This document shows, piece by piece, positions 50,801-59,601 of a DNA stretch of 64,000 nt. This stretch comes from Clostridia bacterium (lineage in GTDB: Bacteria > Bacillota > Clostridia > Oscillospirales > Acutalibacteraceae): assembly GCA_017430535.1 (NCBI GenBank), contig JAFRMR010000008.1, positions 40,462 to 104,461 on the forward strand, written 5' to 3'. Position 1 is the first letter of the stretch. Each line of letters starts with the position of its first letter. A model generated the notes under the pieces. That model saw nothing but the letters and a program-made list of their open reading frames with translations. It ran no database searches and was not told where the DNA came from. Made by a program: the position numbers and the translations under genes.

Positions 50801-52411
50801 TTATATTCCGCCTATGAGTACATTTATGGGATCATGTGCCGCATTATAAATATTGCTGAGCATATCCTCGTTGATAATTACTTCCCATTCTTTATCGTCT
50901 TCGTGTGAAAACTCTTCTTCAATCTTTGCTGTGCTGATTTCTTCTTTAACTTTTTCAATCCAGTCAAAATCATCATTGTTGGCTTTTTTGAAATAAACCA
51001 GAGCGTTTATATTGTCAAAGCGGAAAGTCTCATAGTCTCCCTTTTTGCGGGCAGGGTCTCTGAGCCATCTGTCGATATCCGTATACATGCTGTTTACCCT
51101 GAGATCGGTTTCGCCGTAAGGATAGTTTTCAATGGGATTTCCCTGACCGCTGCACTGAAGAAGCAGGTTTTGCTCCCTCGCCCCGCTCTTAATCCATTTG
51201 TCAACGAAAGTGTCAAAGGCCTCCTGTTCCTGCTTTGCAATATCCTCATTATCTCTGGTGAGGGTTGAATAATAAACAATACAGGAAACGCTGTTTTCAA
51301 AGTGGGCCGGCTGATCGGTATAAACAAGGAAAGTGCGGTTGCCAGATTTGAATGTGCTTATTTCGCCCGCTTTTCTTTCGGGTGAGAAAAGGTAATCCGC
51401 AAGTTCGCTGTTGTATGCTTTTACCACATCCGCATAGTAAGAGTAGTATGCGTTGGTTGCTTCATCCTCGCGGAAGTCCTCGTTATTCTGAGCTTTTACT
51501 ACAAACGACAGGTATTCTTCCTCATTCTTTATGTTTTTCCAGCTGCTGTCATCATTTTTCATAAGGTAAACCCTGCCGCAGAATACTTTAAAATCGTTTT
51601 CTTTGCCTTCTATGTATTCTTCCGCTTTTTTCTGAGTGACATCACCGGAATACTTTTCGATAAGATAGTTTTTATAATAAGTTGCATAAAGTGAAACAAT
51701 CCGGCTTGCGGCATACATATTGTAGGTAACGCCCTCATGGTAGTGCTTGGTCATCATTTGCGATATTTCGCCGTTATACTGGTTCAGGTATGATTTTATG
51801 AATTCATAGCTGTAGGTTATCTGCTCAAACTGTTCCTCATCGGGGATAAAGCCGTCTTTGAGAGCTCTATAAAACATATAATAATTATCGGCAACAGTCT
51901 GTGACGCTTCATCAATCAGAACTCTGCCCCATTTTTTGCCGTCTGCAGTATTGTTCCATTCCGGGTAGGTTTCAAAGGAAAAGCCTTCCTTTGAGTAACC
52001 GTACTGTACCGTATCTATTGCAGATTGCGAATAGTGGTTGGAATATGCGTCTATATAAACCATAACTGCGTGGGGCAGTGAAAAATCCATATCGCCCACA
52101 GTGAATGCCACACCGTATTTTTCGCAGGCCGCTTTTTCTTCTTCTTCAGCCTGTTTCAGTATTTCAATATACTCTGCAGGCAGTTTTCCGCCTTTGTATG
52201 ATTTAAGCTTCATTTTTGATTCGCCGTCATCTTCCGAAGCAAAGTGAGTTTCAAAAAATGTTTTTATTTTCGGCCCTGCGGTTTTGGCCGTAACGCCTGC
52301 AATAACTGCCGCAAGAATAATTATCAGCAGGGCAATATTCACCCTTTTCTGTGTGATTATTCTTTTCTTTTCCGGCTTGTCAATGTTACTGTGTCGGTTG
52401 CTCTTTTTCAT
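50801..52411 (-). CDS. Membrane-anchored protein with two parvulin/PrsA-like segments
   Basis: 536-aa protein with a short basic cytosolic N-terminus, one membrane helix (about residues 25-42) and a large outer part. Two segments resemble the end of degenerate PpiC/parvulin domains of clostridial foldases: residues 338-364 (L-F-S-P-E-R-K-A-G-E) and 447-475 (W-L-R-D-P-A-R-K-K-G-D, then A-L-V-Y-F). A role in folding exported proteins is a guess from this resemblance. It starts four bases after the DUF6472 stop and is last in the operon. Confidence 0.75.
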   Translation of the reverse strand: MKKSNRHSNIDKPEKKRIITQKRVNIALLIIILAAVIAGVTAKTAGPKIKTFFETHFASEDDGESKMKLKSYKGGKLPAEYIEILKQAEEEEKAACEKYGVAFTVGDMDFSLPHAVMVYIDAYSNHYSQSAIDTVQYGYSKEGFSFETYPEWNNTADGKKWGRVLIDEASQTVADNYYMFYRALKDGFIPDEEQFEQITYSYEFIKSYLNQYNGEISQMMTKHYHEGVTYNMYAASRIVSLYATYYKNYLIEKYSGDVTQKKAEEYIEGKENDFKVFCGRVYLMKNDDSSWKNIKNEEEYLSFVVKAQNNEDFREDEATNAYYSYYADVVKAYNSELADYLFSPERKAGEISTFKSGNRTFLVYTDQPAHFENSVSCIVYYSTLTRDNEDIAKQEQEAFDTFVDKWIKSGAREQNLLLQCSGQGNPIENYPYGETDLRVNSMYTDIDRWLRDPARKKGDYETFRFDNINALVYFKKANNDDFDWIEKVKEEISTAKIEEEFSHEDDKEWEVIINEDMLSNIYNAAHDPINVLIGGI

Positions 52412-52415
52412 TTTA

Positions 52416-52586
52416 TCAGTTCTGCTTTCTTACAATTTTATATTCATCATAACTGCTGTAAAAACGGCATTCCTCTTTTTGTGAAAGGCTGAAAGCGAAA
52501 ACATCATCCTCATCAAATTCAGCGTTGCAGAGGTAAATGTCTTCCTCTTCATCATATACATAGTGAACGCAGTTATCACATATCAT
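52416..52586 (-). CDS. DUF6472 family mini-protein
   Basis: 56-aa protein read from the minus strand, starting M-I-C-D-N-C-V-H-Y-V-Y-D and ending Y-K-I-V-R-K-Q-N. Cysteines at 3, 6, 20 and 40 could bind a metal. The layout matches the short clostridial DUF6472 family. Three consecutive ATGs precede it; the third (52586) has the best spacing to GGAGGAT. It overlaps the 3' end of folK by 11 bases and is followed after 4 bases by the membrane-anchored protein gene. Function unknown. Confidence 0.82.
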   Translation of the reverse strand: MICDNCVHYVYDEEEDIYLCNAEFDEDDVFAFSLSQKEECRFYSSYDEYKIVRKQN

Positions 52587-53091
52587 CATCATTATCCTCC
52601 GGAATCACAAGTTTGTATCCGGTATCGGTTATGCCTTCTTCTCCCGTTTCCCGGAGGGCCTGGGCAAAAAACAGCCCCAGAGCTCTGCCGGAAGGGAAAA
52701 GATCCGAAAGGGGCTTCATCACAAAAGCCCTGTTCAGTATTTCCGGATGGGGGAGAGTGAGCTCAAAGCTTTCGCTCTTGTAATTTTCATAAAGCAGAAG
52801 GTCAAGGTCCACAATCCTGGGCCCGTTCTTTTCTCCCCTTACTCTGCCCATAGCCGCCTCTATGCCAAGGCAGCCCCCAAGCAGCATTGCAGGGGATACC
52901 GACGCCTCCACAAGGATTGCGGCGTTATAGAATTTCGGCTGGTCCGTAACTCCCACGGGCTCTGTTTCATAAACCGAGGAGCCGTCAATTATTTTAACCC
53001 CGGGCAGCCTTGAAACGGCTCTTACCGCAAGGTTTATATTGCCGATACGGTCGCCTATATTGGTGCCCAAGGCTATAACAGCTTTGCTCAT
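52576..53091 (-). CDS. folK: 2-amino-4-hydroxy-6-hydroxymethyldihydropteridine pyrophosphokinase (FolK)
   Basis: Pyrophosphorylates the pterin before dihydropteroate synthesis. The 171-aa protein starts A-V-I-A-L-G-T-N-I-G-D-R and has the substrate/Mg segment G-P-R-I-V-D-L-D-L-L-L-Y and the L-P-H-P segment of HPPK. It overlaps folB by four bases, and its last codons contain the ribosome site of the DUF6472 gene. Confidence 0.95.
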   Translation of the reverse strand: MSKAVIALGTNIGDRIGNINLAVRAVSRLPGVKIIDGSSVYETEPVGVTDQPKFYNAAILVEASVSPAMLLGGCLGIEAAMGRVRGEKNGPRIVDLDLLLYENYKSESFELTLPHPEILNRAFVMKPLSDLFPSGRALGLFFAQALRETGEEGITDTGYKLVIPEDNDDDM

Positions 53092-53468
53092 TCAGAATCC
53101 TCCGTGCAGTTTCTTTCCGCAGTGATTTCCACTGCGGCGTATTCAATATCAGCTTTTACCGGCGCTTCCGGTTTCTTAAGAAGCACCGTTACTTTTTTTA
53201 TTATTTCAAATTCTTCAAGCAGGCCATAGGCAACCCTGTGTGCCGCTCTTTCAATAAGGTCGTTCTTTTCCGAAGTGAAAATTGCAGAAGCTGTTTTTAT
53301 CAGCTTTGAGTAATTGAGCGTATCATCAAGGCGGTCGGTTCTGCCCGGGCAGGAAAGGTCAAGGCAGGCAGTGATATCAAGTATGAAATTCTGTCCGTTT
53401 TCTTTTTCTTCGGGGTTTACGCCGTGGTAAGCAAACAGCTTAAGCCCTTTAACTAATATCTTATCCAT
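53088..53468 (-). CDS. folB: Dihydroneopterin aldolase (FolB)
   Basis: Cleaves dihydroneopterin in folate synthesis. From the ATG at 53468 the protein is 126 aa: M-D-K-I-L-V-K-G-L-K-L-F-A-Y-H-G-V, with the family catalytic Glu in the H-G-V-N-P-E-E-K region and the late Lys in V-T-V-L-L-K-K-P. The start overlaps the folP stop by eight bases; an in-frame ATG 60 bases upstream would overlap further and is rejected. Confidence 0.93.
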   Translation of the reverse strand: MDKILVKGLKLFAYHGVNPEEKENGQNFILDITACLDLSCPGRTDRLDDTLNYSKLIKTASAIFTSEKNDLIERAAHRVAYGLLEEFEIIKKVTVLLKKPEAPVKADIEYAAVEITAERNCTEDSE

Positions 53469-54294
53469 TATTCGCCTTTCTGCATATTCTGTCTGCCGCT
53501 GCGGCGGCTTTGGCGGCTGTTTCAACATTGTGTACTCTTATAATATCCACTCCGCCTGCTGTGCAGAGTGTGTGTATTGCCGCTGTTGCCGCATCCCTTT
53601 CCGCAGGGGAATCCGAGCCGGATATATTCGTCATCCGTTTTCTTGAAGCTCCGGCAAGCAAAGCGACGCCTTCGGTTTTAAGCGCCCGCATATTTCGCAC
53701 AATTTCGTAATCATCTTCCCTTGATTTTCCGAAACCGAAGCCCGGGTCAAGGCAGAGATTATCACGGGGAAGGCCGTATTTATCTGCAAGGCACAGGCAG
53801 TCATCAAAGAAAGCTTTAACAGCCGTTGTTACTCCTTCGGGGTACCGGGCGGCGCTGTCCGCTCCGCAGGGGTTGTGGGTTACTATATATGCGGCTTTGT
53901 ATTCTTTCACAAGAGAAACAATATCGTAATTGAAAACACCGCTCACATCGTTGATTATTGACGCACCCTGTTCCAGAGCATAGGCGGCGCATTCCGGCCT
54001 GAATGTGTCAACAGAAAAGGGAACGGCAAGCCTGCCCTTTATTGCGGGCAGTACTTCATGAAGCCTTGAAAGCTCGGCTTTTTCATCCGCAATTTCCGCT
54101 CCGGGCCTTGTGGAAACAGCGCCGATATCAATTATATCCGCACCCTGTTTTTCCATAAGCAGGGCTCTATCAAGTGCGGTTTCCGGGCTGAAAAAGCTGT
54201 TGCCGTCGGAAAAGGAATCCGGGGTATAGTTCAGAATTCCCATTATCAGGGTTTTCTCCCCCAAAGGGAAAAGCTTATCTTTTGCCCTGAACAT
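53461..54294 (-). CDS. folP: Dihydropteroate synthase (FolP)
   Basis: Joins pterin pyrophosphate to p-aminobenzoate; target of sulfonamides. The 277-aa TIM barrel has I-M-G-I-L-N-Y-T-P-D-S-F-S-D-G (loop 1), D-I-I-D-I-G-A-V-S-T-R-P-G-A (loop 2), I-N-D-V-S-G, D-P-G-F-G-F-G-K and G-A-S-R-K-R in order. It begins one base after folE and overlaps folB. Confidence 0.96.
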   Translation of the reverse strand: MFRAKDKLFPLGEKTLIMGILNYTPDSFSDGNSFFSPETALDRALLMEKQGADIIDIGAVSTRPGAEIADEKAELSRLHEVLPAIKGRLAVPFSVDTFRPECAAYALEQGASIINDVSGVFNYDIVSLVKEYKAAYIVTHNPCGADSAARYPEGVTTAVKAFFDDCLCLADKYGLPRDNLCLDPGFGFGKSREDDYEIVRNMRALKTEGVALLAGASRKRMTNISGSDSPAERDAATAAIHTLCTAGGVDIIRVHNVETAAKAAAAADRICRKANNG

Positions 54295-54295
54295 C

Positions 54296-54856
54296 TTATT
54301 TGCCTCCGGTCAGCAGTGAAAGAGCTTCAGCTCTTGTTTTTGCATCGTTTCTCATAATTCCCCTGAGGGCGGATGTACGGGTCTGAGCACCTGAGGCCTT
54401 AATGCCTCTCATGGTCATACAAAGGTGCTCCGCTTCAATCACAACTGCAACACCCAGGGGATTGAGGCTGTCGTTAAGGAAGTCTGCAATCTGCCCTGTG
54501 AGCCTCTCCTGAAGCTGAGGTCTCTTGGCAAAGGTATCAACAATCCTGGCAAGCTTTGAAAGCCCCAGAACCTTACCGTCTGAGGGTATATAGGCAATAT
54601 GCGCCTTGCCGATGAAGGGAAGCAGGTGATGTTCGCACATTGAGTAAAGGGGGATATCCCTTACCACTACCATTTCCTCGCTGCCCTCATCAAAAAGCTT
54701 GAGGTGCTTTTCCGGGTTATCGTCAAGGCCCGAGAAGATTTCTTCATACATCCTCGCCACACGGGCCGGGGTTTCAAGCAGACCGGGCCTGTCCGGGTCC
54801 TCGCCTACAGCGGCAAGAATCTCTCTCACAGCGTTTTCTATTCGTTCTTTATCCAT
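54296..54856 (-). CDS. folE: GTP cyclohydrolase I (FolE)
   Basis: First folate step, GTP to dihydroneopterin triphosphate. The 186-aa length is normal. Zinc ligands Cys74, His77 (S-M-C-E-H-H) and Cys146 (H-L-C-M-T-M-R-G) are all present. It heads the folE-P-B-K series 16 bases after the transglutaminase-like gene, so folate genes are read from the upstream rpe-rnf promoter unless an unseen internal promoter exists. Confidence 0.96.
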   Translation of the reverse strand: MDKERIENAVREILAAVGEDPDRPGLLETPARVARMYEEIFSGLDDNPEKHLKLFDEGSEEMVVVRDIPLYSMCEHHLLPFIGKAHIAYIPSDGKVLGLSKLARIVDTFAKRPQLQERLTGQIADFLNDSLNPLGVAVVIEAEHLCMTMRGIKASGAQTRTSALRGIMRNDAKTRAEALSLLTGGK

Positions 54857-54872
54857 TATTCTGCCTCCCCGC

Positions 54873-56030
54873 TTATTTGAATACCAGGGTCAAAGTGTAG
54901 GTATCTTTATTATCGTAATATCCTTCAAATTTATCCCAAACAGTCTTTCCGTTGATTTTAGCGCTTTTCAGCACATTGTAAATCCCGCTTTTATCTATAA
55001 GGCTTGATATAGCCGATTTGTAGGATTTTTCGTTTGCAAAGTTTATCTGTATCTGTCTTTCCCCCGCTTTGTACTGGTTAACTATGGTCTCTTTCAGTTT
55101 AGAGTTGTCGGCGCTGCTGTAGTTGGGGAAAGTAAGGCTGTTCTTTTCATAGTAATTCGCTCCCGTAGAAACACATCCCGGGTCAATGGAAAAGTTGAAA
55201 TGGGTTTTGCCTATAGCTTCATCGGAAAGGTTAAAATAAGTGTAAAGCCTCATATTCTTTCCGGGGGTAACCGGGTCATCCCAGGTGCAGTCAAGGTGAT
55301 AATAGGAGCCGTCAATATTCACAATATTCCACATATGGGCGCCTCCCGCTTCCTTTGAGGTGGTTGCGGTTCCGCTTATCAGGGCGCTTTCAATTCCGAC
55401 CCTGTCAAAGAGCAGTTTTGCGGCTTTTGAGTACCCTTCGCAGGCCGCAACGCCGTTTACAAGGCAGCCGTAGGCCGATGAATAAACAAAGTTTTTCTTT
55501 TCGATCTTGTAGCTGCAGTGGTCGATTATATAGTTGTGAATTTCCAGCTCGGTCTGGTACTGGCTGTTCCTGTTTGTAAGGGATGCAATTACTTTATCAC
55601 AGGCGGCGTCAAGCTCCGCTTTCTGCTTTTCATAATCCTCTTTTTCTATTATGTAGTCAACGGAGAAAAAGTCATTCCAGAGCTCTGCTTTCACAGAGCA
55701 CTTTCTGCCAAGGAAAAACAGATCCGGGTTGTCGGAAAGCAGGGCGCTGAATACATTATCCAGCTCTTCTTCGTTAAGGTCCGGCACAAGGATTTTATCC
55801 GGCATATCATAGATTTTATCAAGAATCATATTGTATGCCTGCTTTTCCGTGACAGTCAGGTTGTCATAATAGAATTTATAGGGGCTGCCATTACTGCTGG
55901 GCGATTCCGGCTCGGAAAGTGAGGAGGTGATTATGGGCCAGGTTATTTCGGGATATGCCCGCCTGAAATTATGCACCGCCACAAGAGCCAGCACCACCGC
56001 AATAATGGCGGCCGCAGTCTTTTTGCTCAT
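54873..56030 (-). CDS. Transglutaminase-like surface protein
   Basis: 385-aa protein with an N-terminal signal/anchor (about residues 5-22) and a transglutaminase core: Cys in V-A-A-C-E-G-Y-S, His in G-A-H-M-W-N-I-V, Asp in [13 protein letters not shown]5050-like or linker C-terminus follows from about 300. It is related in form to the protein at 15908-17020. In the operon it follows an LCP-like protein by four bases, so an envelope role is reasonable. Confidence 0.83.
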   Translation of the reverse strand: MSKKTAAAIIAVVLALVAVHNFRRAYPEITWPIITSSLSEPESPSSNGSPYKFYYDNLTVTEKQAYNMILDKIYDMPDKILVPDLNEEELDNVFSALLSDNPDLFFLGRKCSVKAELWNDFFSVDYIIEKEDYEKQKAELDAACDKVIASLTNRNSQYQTELEIHNYIIDHCSYKIEKKNFVYSSAYGCLVNGVAACEGYSKAAKLLFDRVGIESALISGTATTSKEAGGAHMWNIVNIDGSYYHLDCTWDDPVTPGKNMRLYTYFNLSDEAIGKTHFNFSIDPGCVSTGANYYEKNSLTFPNYSSADNSKLKETIVNQYKAGERQIQINFANEKSYKSAISSLIDKSGIYNVLKSAKINGKTVWDKFEGYYDNKDTYTLTLVFK

Positions 56031-56034
56031 ATTA

Positions 56035-56892
56035 TTATCCTTTTAGTTCTTCTTTTGTCTGTGCAGTTTTTATGCTTTTGAGCCCGTTTTCAAAAAGATA
56101 GTCAAACAGGGCCTTGTTTTCCGAATAAGTCATTATGGTTATATCCGTTGTCATGGTGTTTGCCACCATTGAGAATACGGAATCTGTCTTGCCTCTGTTT
56201 TCAGGCACAAACACCGCCTCAAGCAGTTTTGCAAGGGCTTCGCAGTGGTCCGTGGCTCTTGCGTCGGATTTAAGCCCCGTATAAAGGAGATATTTGTAAA
56301 GAAGCTCGCCTTTTAAGGGGGTTGAGCCTTTTGCCAGCAGCAGGTTAAACTCACCCTTATAATTGATTTGCTCTTTGATGTCAACGGTTATTCCGCCGAA
56401 ATCATTTACCGCCTGCTTGAACCCTTCCGGGAAGCAACCGATATAGGCGCTGAATTTTACGCCGTAATATTCCTCAAGGGCCTGTCTGAATTCTTTAAGG
56501 GTAAATATGGAGTAAAGGTTTCTCACGGTGTAAAGCTGGCCTTTATATTCCACCATATCATCGGGTGACGGGGAAAAAATTGTTAGGGCGGCGCTTGGCA
56601 TTCTTGCTTTTACCACCCAGAGAAAATCCAGGTTTCCCGTATCTTCCCGGGCGCACCACAGCAGGTAATACTTTGTGCTTCTTGCCGGCAGTGTTTCATC
56701 CGGAGTTTCCTCACCGGCGGTGGTTTCCACCTCTCCGCCTACAGCGGCTTTGAAGTTGAAATCGTTTTTCGCCATTATTATAAAACAGGAAAGAACCAGC
56801 ACAATCACGACTCCGGCCGCAAATATCACGGCGGTTCTGCGGTTCGTTCCGTATTTATCTTTTTCTTTTTTGAAAGGGGAGTAATTATTCAT
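56035..56892 (-). CDS. LytR-CpsA-Psr-like membrane protein, degenerate
   Basis: 285-aa protein with a basic cytosolic start, one membrane helix (about residues 22-41) and an outer LCP-like domain. The N-D-F-G-G-I-T-V-D-I core and the L-L-A-K-G-S-T-P-L-K-G-E-L-L-Y-K-Y-L segment match LCP phosphotransferases. However, the usual S-I-P-R-D motif reads I-F-S-P-S-P-D-D, so a catalytic arginine appears lost. It may be a non-catalytic relative. It lies between GH13 and the transglutaminase-like gene. Confidence 0.7.
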   Translation of the reverse strand: MNNYSPFKKEKDKYGTNRRTAVIFAAGVVIVLVLSCFIIMAKNDFNFKAAVGGEVETTAGEETPDETLPARSTKYYLLWCAREDTGNLDFLWVVKARMPSAALTIFSPSPDDMVEYKGQLYTVRNLYSIFTLKEFRQALEEYYGVKFSAYIGCFPEGFKQAVNDFGGITVDIKEQINYKGEFNLLLAKGSTPLKGELLYKYLLYTGLKSDARATDHCEALAKLLEAVFVPENRGKTDSVFSMVANTMTTDITIMTYSENKALFDYLFENGLKSIKTAQTKEELKG

Positions 56893-56895
56893 AAA

Positions 56896-58746
56896 TCAAT
56901 CACAACGCATATAAAGTATGGCTGCCGAATCCACTTCCAGCAGCAGTTCCTTCCCGTTGACTCTCTGACCGGTCAGCGAAACAAAGCCGCTGTCGGGAAG
57001 GTAGTATGATATTGTGCAGGGGTTACGGTTGGCTACGGTTATTATTCTTTCACCTCTGCCACGCCTTTCGTATGCAACACAGCCCATAACGCAGGAAACC
57101 GATGAAAAGTTTCCGTCAATAAATACCGGATGTTCTTTTCTGATTCTGCCCAGCATTCTGTAATGCTCCAGCATTTCTTCATCTTCTGCGCCGTAGGGGT
57201 AGCATCCCCTGTTGAAGGGGTCAACGCCGCCCTCGGTTCCTACTTCATCGCCGTAATATATGCAGGGAACACCGGGCAGGGTAAACTGCATTGCGGAAAC
57301 CATTTTAAGCAGTTTTTTGCCCCTGTCTCTTTCTTCCTTTGTCATTTCCCCTGAATATCTGTTTATGGGGTCGGATTCATAGCTGTCAAGGGTTCCCAGC
57401 CTGTTCAGAATCCTGCAGGTATCGTGGGTGCCTATATGGTTCATAAGGCAGTCCACGGCGCATTTCGGGTAGTTTTCCGTTATTTCAAGTATTTTATCGT
57501 TAAAACCCTCCGCAATGCCTGTTACCGCAAAATCCACAAGAGCATTTGCAAACGGGTAATTCATTACGGAATCAAGCTGCCTGCCCTGAAGGTAGCGCCT
57601 TCTTTGACCGTAGCTTATTTTTATTGATGCGTCTTCCCATACCTCGCCCAGTATAAGGGCATTTTCATTTTCCGCTTTTACGGTCTGCCTTAGGGCATCA
57701 AGAAACTTGTCCGGCAGTTCATCGGCAACATCAAGCCGCCAGCCTGAGGCTCCCGCCTTCTGCCATTTTTTCAGAACTTTTGAAATGTATGCAATATAGC
57801 TGTCGTTTTCTTCATCTATTTCCGGCAGTATATCAACGCCCCACCAACAGTCGTATTTATCCGGATATTCCGTGAATTTATACCAGCCGTAATAAGGCGA
57901 TTTTTTGTCGTTATATGCTCCCTTACTGCCGAAGTGCTTCTCTTTGTTGAAATACTTGCTGTCGGAGCCGGTGTGGCTGAATACGCCGTCAAGGATAATA
58001 TCTATGCCCGCATCCTTTGCTTTTTTGCAAAGGTGCGTAAAATCTTTTTCCGTTCCCAGCAGGGGATCGATTTTTTCATAATCCGCCGTATCATACCTGT
58101 GGTTTGAGCAGGCGAGGAATATGGGGTTAAGGTAAATGCACCCCACTCCCAGAGAGGCAAGATAGGGCAGTTTGCTTTCTATTCCCTTGAAATCTCCCTG
58201 AAAGAAGTCGTAGCTGTTAATTCTGCCGGCCTCATCCGGGTTCCACATGGGCGGTTTTCCCCAGTCATCGCGGATGATTCTTTCCGGGTAGGGGTTTTCC
58301 TTTTTTTCGCCGGAAAAACAGAATCTGTCAGGAAAAATCTGATAAATAACAGACCCCTTTATGTTATCGGGGGTTCTGAAATCCTTTTCATAAACCGTGA
58401 AAAAGAAATCGCCGCCTTCGGAGCTGATAAAACCTATAGAGTTATCAAATCTTGTTATCAGGCTTTCGCCGTAGCAGTTGTATATGCAGAAGTGGTAATA
58501 ATAAAGCCCGGCGCTTCCGGCGGTGAAGGTGGCTTTCCACCATTCCTCGTGCTTTCCCTGCATACCGTCCCAGGTCATGGGAATATTATAGGGCATCTCA
58601 CCGTCTTTATGTATTTTTACATCCGCTCCGGTGCAGCCGTAATTTCTGGGCATAACAATACGCAGGGTAATTTCTGTGCCCTCTTTCACGGCCCCGAAGG
58701 GATCCTTGTGGTATGTCAGTCTTGAATTAAAGGGTATAAAATCCAT
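56896..58746 (-). CDS. Glycoside hydrolase family 13 alpha-amylase/neopullulanase-type
   Basis: 616-aa cytosolic (no signal peptide) enzyme. An N-terminal beta domain of about 120 residues precedes the barrel, as in neopullulanases. Barrel motifs: D-G-V-F-S-H-T-G, nucleophile Asp339 in G-W-R-L-D-V-A-D, acid/base Glu368 in L-I-L-G-E-V-W and transition-state Asp442 in I-G-T-H-D-T. It likely degrades maltodextrins or glycogen-like glucans. It overlaps the small membrane protein gene upstream by 31 bases. Confidence 0.92.
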   Translation of the reverse strand: MDFIPFNSRLTYHKDPFGAVKEGTEITLRIVMPRNYGCTGADVKIHKDGEMPYNIPMTWDGMQGKHEEWWKATFTAGSAGLYYYHFCIYNCYGESLITRFDNSIGFISSEGGDFFFTVYEKDFRTPDNIKGSVIYQIFPDRFCFSGEKKENPYPERIIRDDWGKPPMWNPDEAGRINSYDFFQGDFKGIESKLPYLASLGVGCIYLNPIFLACSNHRYDTADYEKIDPLLGTEKDFTHLCKKAKDAGIDIILDGVFSHTGSDSKYFNKEKHFGSKGAYNDKKSPYYGWYKFTEYPDKYDCWWGVDILPEIDEENDSYIAYISKVLKKWQKAGASGWRLDVADELPDKFLDALRQTVKAENENALILGEVWEDASIKISYGQRRRYLQGRQLDSVMNYPFANALVDFAVTGIAEGFNDKILEITENYPKCAVDCLMNHIGTHDTCRILNRLGTLDSYESDPINRYSGEMTKEERDRGKKLLKMVSAMQFTLPGVPCIYYGDEVGTEGGVDPFNRGCYPYGAEDEEMLEHYRMLGRIRKEHPVFIDGNFSSVSCVMGCVAYERRGRGERIITVANRNPCTISYYLPDSGFVSLTGQRVNGKELLLEVDSAAILYMRCD

Positions 58747-58994
58747 GCGAGGCTCCCCTCCCCGGAAATGTGAGCTTCATAGGGTACTTCGGAAAATCTT
58801 ATAATTACATCTGTTATGAAGAAGCCGATATAGGCAACGGCAAGAAAGCACAGGATAATAATTATTACCCTTGCCGCCTTACGCCTGCCCGCTTTTTCCT
58901 CAAACTTGAAATTTGTGCCGAATTTTGAAAAGAATCCGGTTATGCTTTCCCTTTGAGAAGGGGTTATAACTTTTTTGTAGCCGCTGTTTTTCAT
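58716..58994 (-). CDS. Small single-pass membrane protein downstream of rnfA-like gene
   Basis: 92-aa protein, not recognised. Residues 1-40 are basic and cytosolic in character, one membrane helix covers about 46-68, and a short outer tail follows. The ATG at 58994 follows AAAGGAAC; a longer open frame reaching into the rnfA-like gene is rejected. Placed between the Rnf-like core and the amylase gene, it could be an accessory subunit of the former; it does not look like RnfG. Confidence 0.7.
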   Translation of the reverse strand: MKNSGYKKVITPSQRESITGFFSKFGTNFKFEEKAGRRKAARVIIIILCFLAVAYIGFFITDVIIRFSEVPYEAHISGEGSLAWILYPLIQD

Positions 58995-59013
58995 ATACTG
59001 TTCCTTTCCGGTA

Positions 59014-59601
59014 TCAGAAAAGAGTGGTGCCGGTAAATCCCACAAATCCAAGGGAAATAATTGCCACATACAGGAACATGGCGGGGGTCCCTTTGAATAC
59101 CCGGGGTATATAAAGATTGTTTTCCGTTTTTCTCGCTCCGCTGCCTATCAGAGCGGCGGCAAGCACAAAAGCAGCGCCGGCGCCGAGGCCGGATCCGATA
59201 CTGTCTGCAGTGGAGTAAGCAGCGGTGTCATTGATGTAGGGTACTGCAAACACAAGAGTATTCAGCGCCGCAATTCCCAGTATGCCCAGTATTTCCTTAT
59301 CGCCTGAGATGATTTTTGCAAACAGAGCCGCAATAATGTAGACCCCTGCAAGCACCCCGGCGTAAACCGCGGCCTTGACCGAGTAGGAGCTGAATATATC
59401 GGTGTATTTGCCTATAAGGTTGCACAGCAGGCTTGTTGCTGTTGAAAATCCGGAAATCATACAGGCAAATTTTATGAATGTGCCGGGGCGGGAGGCAATT
59501 CTGATCGCTTCGCTCATACCAAGGCCCGAGCACAGCACAAGGTTCTGTATAAAGACCGTGTAAAGAGCGGTCAGGAAAAGGTTTGCAATAATTCTTATCA
59601 T
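59014..59601 (-). CDS. RnfA/NqrE-like membrane subunit, missing one Fe-S cysteine
   Basis: 195-aa protein with six membrane helices, homologous to RnfA. N-terminal L-C-S-G-L-G-M-S aligns with the family I-C-P-F-L-G-V-S, so Cys24 is kept. In the second half the family T-N-C-A-V segment reads L-N-T-L-V (Thr115), so the second iron ligand is absent. The start overlaps the rnfE-like stop by four bases. RnfC, RnfG and RnfB genes are not in the window. Confidence 0.82.
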   Translation of the reverse strand: MIRIIANLFLTALYTVFIQNLVLCSGLGMSEAIRIASRPGTFIKFACMISGFSTATSLLCNLIGKYTDIFSSYSVKAAVYAGVLAGVYIIAALFAKIISGDKEILGILGIAALNTLVFAVPYINDTAAYSTADSIGSGLGAGAAFVLAAALIGSGARKTENNLYIPRVFKGTPAMFLYVAIISLGFVGFTGTTLF

